NCBI GenBank assembly: GCA_002482965.1
Contig: DLGZ01000069.1
Span: forward strand, 51,867 to 57,905
Direction: 5' to 3'
DNA from: Verrucomicrobiaceae bacterium UBA7681
GTDB taxonomy: Bacteria > Verrucomicrobiota > Verrucomicrobiia > Verrucomicrobiales > Verrucomicrobiaceae
DNA: 6,039 nucleotides
The position numbers were made by a program, and so were the translations under genes. Below the pieces are notes generated by a model that had not been told where the DNA came from, did no database searches, and saw only the letters and a program-made list of their open reading frames with translations. Each line of letters begins with the position of its first letter. Position 1 is the first letter of the stretch. Positions 1 to 5,859 of this stretch are shown here, piece after piece.

Positions 1-1538
1 AGGAGGTTGTAGAGCATCTGCTTGAATTTTTGCTGGTCGAGCGTCACGCACTCCATGTCCGGAGCGATCTTCGCGCTCACCCGAATGTGTTTCTTCTCCG
101 CGATCGGCTTGGCCACGGCACGAACTTCATCCACGGCCGCCTGGAGCCGGAACACCTCGCGAACCAGTTCCATCTTGCCCGCCTCAACCTTCGCCAGGTC
201 GAGTACGTCATTGATGAGCTGGAGGAGGTGCTGGCCGCTGTTCAGAATGTCCAGCAGATACTCCTTCTGCTTGGCGTTCAATGCACCGGGCTTGCCGTCG
301 GCCAGGAACTCTGCAAAGCCGATGATACCATTGAGAGGGGTGCGCAATTCATGCGACATGTTGGCCAGGAAGAGGTTTTTCGCTTCGGCAGCCTGCTGCA
401 GTTCGACGTTCTTCTCATGCAATGCCTGCTCGATCCGTCGGCGTTCGGAGATGTCGCGGATCGCGCTGGACACCAGAGTTCCGTCCTCCGTCTCCAGCGG
501 GCTGAGGCTGATCTCCACTGGAAACTCCGTGCCATCTTTGCGCAGGCCGAAAAGGTCCAGGCCCGCCCCCATCGCGCGCGTCTTCGGCGCTCCGACGAAG
601 CCGTCGCGATGGCCGGGGTGTTTCCGACGAAAGCGCTCAGGCACCAAAATCTCCACTTTCTGGCCAAGCAGTTCCGCACGGGGATAACCGAACAAGTTCT
701 CGGTCTGTGCATTGACCAGTAAAATATCACCGTCGCCATTGGCGATGACGATGGCGTCTGGTGCGGACTCCAGCAGGCCACGGAATTTTTGCTCTGCTTT
801 CTTGCGTTCACTGATGTCGCGAATGGCGCTCATCACCAGCGTTCCTTCGTCTGTTTTCAGCGGGCTGAGACTGATTTCCACCGGAAACTGCACGCCATCT
901 TTGCGCAGGCCATAAAGCTCCAGCCCCGCGCCCATGGTGCGGGTGCGTGGCTGGTCAAAGTAATTAGAGCGGTGCCCGACATGGCCGCCACGATAGCGAG
1001 CTGGCAGCAGCACTTCCACGAGCTGACCGAGGAGTTCACCATGGGAATAACCGAACAACTTTTCCGCCTGCGTATTGGCGAGCACAATGCGACCGGCGGA
1101 GTTTGCCATGATGATGGCATCCGGTGTGGATTCCAGCAGGTCACTGAACTTGGCTTCGACGAGTTTGGCCTCACGCAGCACCTTTAAGTGTGTCACATCC
1201 TTCTGACTCGACAGAATGTATTCGATCCGGTTTTGAGCATCGCGGATGAGCCTTCCCGAAATGGCGACATAGACCAGTGAGCCCGTTTTCGTGCGACGGA
1301 TCGCTTCATACGTCGGAAATCCGCCCTCCACGGCCTTTTCCAGTATCAGGCGCTCCTCCTCCTTGCGCTCTGGCGCGACGATCAGGTCGTGAACTAAAGC
1401 TCCTGCTGCTTCCGCGCTGGTGTAACCGAAGACAGTCTCGGCTCCCGTGTTCCAATAAACCACTTTGCCATCTGGCGTCGTGATGATCACAGCATCGGGT
1501 GTTTCGGTCAGTAGCAGATGGTCAAATTGAGAATTCAT
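1..1538 (-). CDS. PAS-PAS-PAS sensor histidine kinase, partial (C-terminus beyond left edge)
   Basis: An uninterrupted minus-strand frame of 512 codons starts at ATG 1538-1536 and leaves the window at base 1. An in-frame TGA lies seven codons upstream, so this is the first possible ATG; no clear Shine-Dalgarno sequence precedes it. Three PAS domains are visible, at residues 1-120, 129-245 and 249-370. PAS2 and PAS3 share the STPDAI/SAPDAI opening, the LRKDG..FPVEISLSPL core and the SAIRDISERK end. The H-box FLANMSHELRTPLNG follows, with phospho-acceptor His396, then a HisKA helix and LDQQKFKQMLYNLL, where the HATPase domain begins (N-box still outside). The enzyme should autophosphorylate His396 on sensing a signal and pass phosphate to a response regulator. 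No transmembrane segment or signal peptide is seen, so it is probably cytoplasmic. Whether a receiver domain makes it a hybrid kinase cannot be seen. It diverges from the plus-strand genes and has no visible partner. Confidence 0.95.
   Translation of the reverse strand, partial: MNSQFDHLLLTETPDAVIITTPDGKVVYWNTGAETVFGYTSAEAAGALVHDLIVAPERKEEERLILEKAVEGGFPTYEAIRRTKTGSLVYVAISGRLIRDAQNRIEYILSSQKDVTHLKVLREAKLVEAKFSDLLESTPDAIIMANSAGRIVLANTQAEKLFGYSHGELLGQLVEVLLPARYRGGHVGHRSNYFDQPRTRTMGAGLELYGLRKDGVQFPVEISLSPLKTDEGTLVMSAIRDISERKKAEQKFRGLLESAPDAIVIANGDGDILLVNAQTENLFGYPRAELLGQKVEILVPERFRRKHPGHRDGFVGAPKTRAMGAGLDLFGLRKDGTEFPVEISLSPLETEDGTLVSSAIRDISERRRIEQALHEKNVELQQAAEAKNLFLANMSHELRTPLNGIIGFAEFLADGKPGALNAKQKEYLLDILNSGQHLLQLINDVLDLAKVEAGKMELVREVFRLQAAVDEVRAVAKPIAEKKHIRVSAKIAPDMECVTLDQQKFKQMLYNL
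495..548. repeat. Intragenic repeat copy in PAS3 of the kinase
   Basis: This 54-base block encodes the conserved LRKDG-x2-FPVEISLSPL strand of the third PAS domain. It matches 858-911 in the second PAS domain at 48 of 54 positions by my count. The copies are 363 bases (121 codons) apart, which shows an in-frame duplication of one whole PAS module. Confidence 0.85.
858..911. repeat. Intragenic repeat copy in PAS2 of the kinase
   Basis: Partner of the block at 495-548. Similarity at DNA level, not only protein level, points to a fairly recent duplication or to gene conversion between the two modules. The first PAS domain does not share this block. Confidence 0.85.
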
Positions 1539-1556
1539 TGTATGCTGTCTGCTGGT

Positions 1557-1739
1557 TCAAACCGCGTGCAAATGGAAAGGGAAATGCAGCCAGGCCACCT
1601 TCATTCTCCGAGTGCGTAGATGTTCGCCAAGAGTCCTTGGCTGATCAATTAATCCTTTCTTTCTCAAAATGAACGTTTTAAACGCTTCTGGGCTCAGCCG
1701 AATCGTAATTAAGCAAAATGGCAAACTAGGGTGATACAT
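1557..1739 (-). pseudogene. Possible relic of an XRE-like helix-turn-helix protein
   Basis: A 60-codon frame on the minus strand starts at ATG 1739-1737. Residues 36-48 read TLGEHLRTRRMKV, preceded by a basic, proline-containing stretch (KKGLIDQPR). This resembles the start of a small helix-turn-helix family from memory, in which a TLG(E/D)H(L/I)RKRRLDLGLLQ-type segment opens the DNA-binding domain. Here the similarity ends at about residue 48, and the remaining helices, including the recognition helix, are replaced by an unrelated tail and a stop. If the resemblance is real, this is the front of a broken gene rather than a working regulator. It lies just upstream of the kinase on the same strand and overlaps the region where the kinase promoter would be. 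Chance similarity in a short frame is a real alternative. Confidence 0.33.
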
Positions 1740-1847
1740 TTTTCAAGTGAGGGTGACGGCAGAATCCCAGCACAGTTCATGTTAGTTGGCGCAATGAATC
1801 CCTGTCAATAAGGCTTTTGATGCCAGTGATAGAGAACATGATATTCC

Positions 1848-1919
1848 CTCGTGCTCGACTCAGCCCCCGTCGGAATCCATGCCCATGCGCGATCGAATGG
1901 AACTGACAGCGAGCACGAG
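1848..1919. repeat. Inverted repeat, 10-bp perfect arms with nested shorter stems
   Basis: CTCGTGCTCG at 1848-1857 is exactly complementary to CGAGCACGAG at 1910-1919. Inside the 52-base loop, TCAG (1860-1863) can pair with CTGA (1903-1906), and TCCAT (1876-1880) with ATGGA (1897-1901), giving one long interrupted stem. It could form as an RNA hairpin on either strand or as a cruciform. No function is recognised. Confidence 0.6.
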
Positions 1920-1970
1920 TCCTCGGTGTTCGTTCGCCAGGTAACACCTGTGATATTTCGCGTTGGCCGA

Positions 1971-2008
1971 GCTGCTTGAATGCATCCAGCGGATGCAGTT
2001 CAATCAGC
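1971..2008. repeat. Strong hairpin with 7-bp perfect core
   Basis: TGCATCC (1981-1987) and GGATGCA (1991-1997) flank a 3-base loop. The stem continues outward through TTGAA (1976-1980) and TTCAA (1999-2003) past one bulged G, then GCTG (1971-1974) and CAGC (2005-2008) past a single mismatch, for 16 pairs in total. There is no T-run on either side of the stem, so it does not look like an intrinsic terminator. Confidence 0.65.
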
Positions 2009-2013
2009 CCAAA

Positions 2014-2038
2014 GGCAGTTCTTTTTAGGCCAACTGCC
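2014..2038. repeat. Inverted repeat with 7-bp arms and 11-base loop
   Basis: GGCAGTT (2014-2020) and AACTGCC (2032-2038) are exact complements around a loop containing five T residues. The right arm overlaps GGCCAAC (2028-2034), which is itself complementary to GTTGGCC (1962-1968) on the other side of the neighbouring hairpin. Two alternative pairings are therefore possible in the same stretch. Confidence 0.55.
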
Positions 2039-2371
2039 GTGTCTGTGCCAATCCTTTTCAAGTTCGCTGGAACATAATCTGGACCCCCTACACAAGGAGA
2101 GACCTACATCAAAAATTTGTGTCTGTGAGATGATGTTGACACGTTGCTGAGACTTACAACATGGGAAAAAACCTTATTCGGTTCGATAAATGTAATCTTT
2201 ATGATTGGATAGGCTAGTGAAAAAAATGTTGAAACTAATTAAGCGCCTAGATATAACGTGCATCAAATGATAGCAATTACTCGTGCCATGTGGCGAACAC
2301 AGAGTGAGATATTTAGGGATAGAGAAAAATATACCTCGCTAACGAATAAGAAAAACAACCCAAAAAGGTCG

Positions 2372-3244
2372 ATGGAATACTTTCGAGGCAAACGAATTCT
2401 GCTATGGACGCGCAAACCTGGCCTTGGGGACATGGTGATGAATGCCATCTGCTGCGATATTCTCAGGAGGGAGCATGGCTTGGACGTATGGTTTGGCTGT
2501 CGTTACAACCCCTATGACCGTGATTTTCCCGAGATATTGAAGGGAATACCCTGCTACAAGTACCAGCCGGATTTGCGCACGCATCCGCTTCCCAACCAAG
2601 CCGAGCCAAGAGGTTATGCAGGAGGCAAGGACTATGCCGGGCAGAAGCATCCTTTCGACTTCATTCTGGATTTCCGCTACCACATGCATCTTGAGGTCAA
2701 CACCCTCTTTCAATGCCTGGAGGAATTCGGGGTGTCCCGCATGAAAGTGCCTTGCGATGGTCTGCCGGTTCACAACCTGCCTGGCATCGGCAAGACCTAC
2801 GATGTTGTTCTCAGTCCGGACTGCGGAGGATGGAAGCCGGTGAGGGCATACCGACGAGGGGATGACCTTGAGGCATTGCTGAACAAACGGGGGATGTCAG
2901 TGCTCAACCTCTCCAGAAGCGCCAGCCAAGCGAAGCTCAGGCTGCCGGAAATGCTGGCCCATGTGAAGGCGGCCAAGCTATACATCGGCGTGGAAACTGG
3001 TCCGACGCATCTGGTCTCCGGTGTCCACCAGCAGGCGCTGGTGTTGCAGTCAGGCATTCATAGGTCCGCTTTCTGGAATATTTATTCGCGTACGCATGTG
3101 GTGGAGAAGGACTGGCCATGTGGGGGAAGAAAATGCCAGGTCCGGAAACACGAGGAGTGTGTCATTCCGGAAGGGGTCTGCATGGACCGGTATGGCCCTG
3201 AGGACATCGCGGAACTGGCCTGTGAACTGATCTCAAACAAATGA
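2372..3244 (+). CDS. GT9-family glycosyltransferase (ADP-heptose:LPS heptosyltransferase-like)
   Basis: A 290-residue protein of the GT-B fold GT9 family, whose members transfer heptose or a related sugar from a nucleotide-activated donor. The N-terminal strand and glycine loop (KRILLWTRKPGLGD, residues 7-20) match the family's opening. Residues 206-213 (GVETGPTH) are the donor-site motif, usually D-x-GP-x-H-L-A; here Glu208 stands where Asp is common. Four cysteines at 250, 255, 263 and 270, ending in CMDRYGPEDIAELA, match the family's usual C-terminal Cys-rich tail. I chose ATG 2372 because the first strand begins directly after it and AAGG lies just upstream. In-frame starts at 2258 (GTG), 2267 and 2288 would add 28-38 AT-rich, unstructured residues. 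It is somewhat short for GT9 (commonly about 320-350). No signal peptide or membrane segment is seen. Its TGA overlaps the next gene's ATG. Donor and acceptor are unknown; LPS core is not implied by the context. Confidence 0.85.
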   Translation: MEYFRGKRILLWTRKPGLGDMVMNAICCDILRREHGLDVWFGCRYNPYDRDFPEILKGIPCYKYQPDLRTHPLPNQAEPRGYAGGKDYAGQKHPFDFILDFRYHMHLEVNTLFQCLEEFGVSRMKVPCDGLPVHNLPGIGKTYDVVLSPDCGGWKPVRAYRRGDDLEALLNKRGMSVLNLSRSASQAKLRLPEMLAHVKAAKLYIGVETGPTHLVSGVHQQALVLQSGIHRSAFWNIYSRTHVVEKDWPCGGRKCQVRKHEECVIPEGVCMDRYGPEDIAELACELISNK

Positions 3245-3804
3245 GCTTTGAAACATCCAAATGCACGGCGCGCAGACTTGCGCAGGGCCACTTGCTTAAG
3301 CTGGTGGGAAATGGAATCGACATAGGTGCCGGCAGCGACCCTTTCCGTCCGCTCTCCGGCGTGTGCCGGCCGTGGGACAAAAAAAGCGGAGGCGGAGATG
3401 CCACCGAACTCAAAGGCCTGGAGGCAGGTTCCCTGGACTATGTCTACGCCTCTCATTGTCTTGAGCATCTGCCTGACCCGGTTGAGGCCCTGAACCGCTG
3501 GGCAGATGTGATACGCGGCGGAGGTTTCATGTATGTGGCTGTTCCCGACTTTGATCTCTATGAGGGAGGGGCGGGCATCCGCAACAAGTTCCACAAGACC
3601 GCTTTTTCACTGCACCGGTCGACGGATCCGTCGACACCGCTCTACAACGTGGCGTCGCTGCTTCTCGGCACCCTGTCTTCAAGACTGAGGCTTTGGTACA
3701 TCGGCCTGTGTGATGACAATTACAATTACGACCTGCCATCGAGTGTTGACCAGACGCAGCGAGGGGCCGTCTGCCATATCGAATTTATGGTTCAAAAAAA
3801 ATAG
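3241..3804 (+). CDS. Small class I SAM-dependent methyltransferase
   Basis: A 187-residue Rossmann-fold methyltransferase of the Methyltransf_11 type. Motif I is GIDIGAGSDP (residues 25-34), which binds SAM. GDAT at 52-55 holds an acidic residue at the motif II/III position, and SLDYVYASHCLEHLPDP (64-80) is the usual motif IV region with the HCLEHL signature. The GGGFMYVAVPDFDLYE segment is the post-motif IV strand. The segment after it is short compared with many family members, and the end (CHIEFMVQKK) forms the last strand. The substrate cannot be read from the sequence; its neighbours suggest a sugar or a glycosylated product. ATG 3241-3243 overlaps the upstream TGA (ATGA), there is no Shine-Dalgarno sequence, and translation is probably coupled to the glycosyltransferase. 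Cytoplasmic. Confidence 0.88.
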   Translation: MSFETSKCTARRLAQGHLLKLVGNGIDIGAGSDPFRPLSGVCRPWDKKSGGGDATELKGLEAGSLDYVYASHCLEHLPDPVEALNRWADVIRGGGFMYVAVPDFDLYEGGAGIRNKFHKTAFSLHRSTDPSTPLYNVASLLLGTLSSRLRLWYIGLCDDNYNYDLPSSVDQTQRGAVCHIEFMVQKK

Positions 3805-3830
3805 TCTCAAAACCAATCTCCCACTGAATC

Positions 3831-5783
3831 ATGAATGCAATTTACAACAGTCACATTCTCAAATGGAAAAACGTCAACTGGCCCGAGGAGGAGCGAAGGC
3901 TGCTTGAGCGGATTCAGAGCTGCAAAGGAAGGGAGGTGCTGGCAAAGGTCAGGCAGGGAGACAGGCTGGTGGAACTGCCGTCGCCCAACGGCAACTTCAG
4001 CCAAAGGCTTCAACGGGAGCAGATTAATTTGCAGGCAGGATTTGATCTTGAACTCATCACGCGTGAACCGTGCATGACCGGACATGGGCAGACGGCCGCT
4101 GAGCCGGAGAAGCCGGAAGATTTTGTGGACCGGTCCGACTACAACGCACTGCAATGGAATGGTGAGCGGGGCACAGGGGCATTGGTGTCCAACCGCATGC
4201 GCAACACGCCCATGTTCTTCCGGAATAATGGCATGAACGCCGACCTGATGGACTTGTATGCCGGGCAGACGCTGTTTCTGGTGCTCAACGGGGGGAGCCT
4301 AGAGGGCTTTGACTGGTCCCGGTTGAAGAAGCCGGGGATCTGCACCTTCGGAGTGAACAACGGCGCTCACGCCCTGCGTCCGACATTCTGGACTTCCGTG
4401 GATGATCCCACCCGGTTTCTGGATTCGATCTGGCAGGATCCGACAATCACGAAATTCATTCCCATGTCGCATTTCCAGAAGCCGATCTGGGACGAGTCTA
4501 AAAAGGCGCTTTCAAAATCGTATGTGAAGGATTTTCCCAATGTTTACGGCTACCGCAGAAACGAGGCGTTTCAGGCCGCGCAGTGGCTTAATGAAGACAC
4601 CATCAACTGGGGGAACCACGGCAAGCGGGGAGGGGGACGTTCGGTCATGCTCGCGGCTTTGCGCATCGCATTTCTTCTGGGTTTTCGGAGGGTGTGTCTT
4701 CTGGGCTGCGATTTTTACATGGATGACAACAACCGGTACTGGTTTGCGGAGCAGAGGTCAAAGCAGGCCATCTCCAACAATCAAAACAGCTACCACCTGA
4801 TGATGGGCTATTTTGAGGAACTCCAGCCGCACTTTCTTAACGCCGGTTTTCATGTGGTGAACTGCAATCCCAAAAGCCATCTGAAGACGTTTCCCATGGC
4901 GGATCTTGAGGAGGAACTGCGTGCCGCGGAGATTGACACCAGCGCCACGACGGTCGGCATGTATGTGGACCGCTACAAAGTGGTGAAACCGGCCCAGCCA
5001 AAGACGAATCCGCCTCCACCTGCTGCGCCCAGAGGGAAGGCGGCGCCAGTTTCAGCGTACAAGACAGCCCGCCCCGCCCCGGTTTCCCCGGGCAGCGGGC
5101 GAAGGATGGAGGCAAGAACACTGGGGCAGATGATCAGTGTGATAAGAGCGAGCCCCCTGCAGCAGCAGCCGTTTGTCCACATGCAGCTTGAGTCAATGAT
5201 CCCGGAAGACGTCTATCAGGAGCTTCTGGAGAATCTGCCGGACAGGCGTTGTTATAGCGCTGCGTATCGTTCCGCCAGCGTGGATGGGGGAGTGGACGGG
5301 AGGCTGAGGCTTGGTCTTTCCAGCAGTGAGATTTCTCAGCTTCATGGTGGGCAGCAAAAGTTTTGGTCTCAAATGCGCACTGTGTTGCACGATCCCCGGC
5401 TTGAGTCCGCTTTGCGCATGGCGATGCGAAGCGGACTGAGGAAGCGTTTTGGCGGCCGTGCTGACAATTTGAAGTTCCAGCCCAGGGCCGAACTTTTGCA
5501 CGACTCGCAGGGGTATCGCGGGGGAATTCATTCAGGAACATCTCAGCAGGCCTTCATCCTCGAACTCAACCTGCCTCCGGATTGCTCCCAATCCGAGTCA
5601 GCGGCCACCAGATACTTCAGCCGTTCTGAATCAGGTGCGTTTGTTGCCGAAAAGACCCTGGATTTCACCCCTCGTTCAGGTCATGCATTTGTTGCGGGCG
5701 ACAGCACCTACCATGGGATTGAGTCTGCCGTGTCCGAAGACCGGGAGCGAAACGCCCTGCTGGTCACCTACGAGATCAAATAA
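3831..5783 (+). CDS. Fusion: Rossmann-like 'GGSL' domain plus 2OG-Fe(II) oxygenase-like domain
   Basis: A 650-residue protein in three parts. Residues 1-140 are charged and unrecognised. Residues 145-370 look like a Rossmann nucleotide-binding domain: GQTLFLVLNGGSLEGFDW (145-162) resembles the GPSL loop of MptE/DUF115 and GT42 sialyltransferase-like proteins, GVNNG (174-178) and SVDDP (189-193) follow, and GRSVMLAALRIAFLLGFRR leads to LLGCDF (290-295). A proline-rich linker spans about 383-425. Residues 434-650 resemble 2OG-Fe(II) oxygenases: LHDSQGYRGGIHSG (556-569), LNLPPD, a late YHGIES with His628, and Arg640 twelve residues later, a likely 2-oxoglutarate ligand. The expected metal-binding Asp in H-x-D is Gly569. 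The enzyme may therefore be halogenase-like, or a non-catalytic binder. The domain limits are mine. The start is ATG 3831, 26 bases after the methyltransferase, with no Shine-Dalgarno sequence. The reaction is unknown, but modification of a glycan or glycoprotein fits the neighbours. Confidence 0.7.
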   Translation: MNAIYNSHILKWKNVNWPEEERRLLERIQSCKGREVLAKVRQGDRLVELPSPNGNFSQRLQREQINLQAGFDLELITREPCMTGHGQTAAEPEKPEDFVDRSDYNALQWNGERGTGALVSNRMRNTPMFFRNNGMNADLMDLYAGQTLFLVLNGGSLEGFDWSRLKKPGICTFGVNNGAHALRPTFWTSVDDPTRFLDSIWQDPTITKFIPMSHFQKPIWDESKKALSKSYVKDFPNVYGYRRNEAFQAAQWLNEDTINWGNHGKRGGGRSVMLAALRIAFLLGFRRVCLLGCDFYMDDNNRYWFAEQRSKQAISNNQNSYHLMMGYFEELQPHFLNAGFHVVNCNPKSHLKTFPMADLEEELRAAEIDTSATTVGMYVDRYKVVKPAQPKTNPPPPAAPRGKAAPVSAYKTARPAPVSPGSGRRMEARTLGQMISVIRASPLQQQPFVHMQLESMIPEDVYQELLENLPDRRCYSAAYRSASVDGGVDGRLRLGLSSSEISQLHGGQQKFWSQMRTVLHDPRLESALRMAMRSGLRKRFGGRADNLKFQPRAELLHDSQGYRGGIHSGTSQQAFILELNLPPDCSQSESAATRYFSRSESGAFVAEKTLDFTPRSGHAFVAGDSTYHGIESAVSEDRERNALLVTYEIK

Positions 5784-5859
5784 GATCTGGAAATTTTTTG
5801 CCACCATTAAGCATTAAACGCCTTTTTTAAAATAATAAAAACAATTAATAAATAATATT
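5784..5859 (+). promoter_or_regulatory. AT-rich leader before the serine-rich gene
   Basis: This is the largest gap inside the plus-strand unit. From about 5825 to 5859 it has a single C and no G, in a neighbourhood near 57% G+C. There is no Shine-Dalgarno sequence before ATG 5860. I see no convincing terminator hairpin before the T-run at 5823-5828. Such a leader could carry a separate promoter or an unstructured, A/T-rich ribosome entry region for high expression. This is inferred from composition only. Confidence 0.3.

Larger units (their letters stand above)
1540..2371. other. Long region without a convincing intact gene
   Basis: Between the divergent kinase and the glycosyltransferase lie more than 800 bases. 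The part nearest the kinase (about 1640-1740) is AT-rich and holds the helix-turn-helix relic. The part at about 1760-2090 has G+C near 50% and is rich in inverted repeats. The part at about 2100-2371 is again AT-rich. Frames here are short and show no family I recognise; a 94-codon minus-strand frame at 1777-2061 starts only with TTG and coincides with the inverted repeats. The mixed composition fits a junction left by insertion or decay. Promoters for both flanking transcription units must lie here unless they are read from elsewhere, but I cannot place them with confidence. Confidence 0.6.

Noticed and set aside
22..722. Two long plus-strand frames (221 and 230 codons) opposite the kinase
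   Set aside because: They lie wholly antisense to a clear PAS/HisKA kinase. Their translations are low-complexity, rich in Arg/Ser or His/Leu, with no family resemblance.
1674..1684. Small dyad CGTTT-T-AAACG as an operator upstream of the kinase
   Set aside because: Five-base arms in AT-rich DNA arise easily by chance, and no matching second site or known operator consensus is seen.
1784..2034. Integron attC site, suggested by GTTAGTT, GTTGGCC and GGCCAAC around the hairpins
   Set aside because: The required RYYYAAC and GTTRRRY core sites are not found at the ends of the paired region.
1777..2061. 94-codon minus-strand frame starting at TTG
   Set aside because: There is no recognisable domain, no ribosome binding site and only a rare start codon. 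The frame coincides with the inverted-repeat cluster, which explains the sequence as well or better. A decayed gene remains possible.
2136..2141. Perfect TTGACA as a -35 promoter box for the plus-strand genes
   Set aside because: No acceptable -10 box lies 16-18 bases downstream. TATGAT at 2200-2205 resembles a -10 box but has only a poor -35 at proper spacing. Neither can be called a promoter.
2217..2270. Short leader-peptide frame (17 codons, GTG start, or ATG at 2226) before the glycosyltransferase
   Set aside because: It has no ribosome binding site, no run of regulatory codons and no terminator/antiterminator structure after it. A frame this short is expected by chance in AT-rich DNA.
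3162..3594. Minus-strand frames (83 and 170 codons) opposite the methyltransferase
   Set aside because: The plus-strand frame has clear SAM-binding motifs across the same bases. The opposite-strand frames have no recognisable features.
5784..5830. Intrinsic terminator after the fusion gene, suggested by the T-run at 5823-5828
   Set aside because: The preceding bases do not form a GC-rich stem, so read-through into the serine-rich gene is just as plausible.
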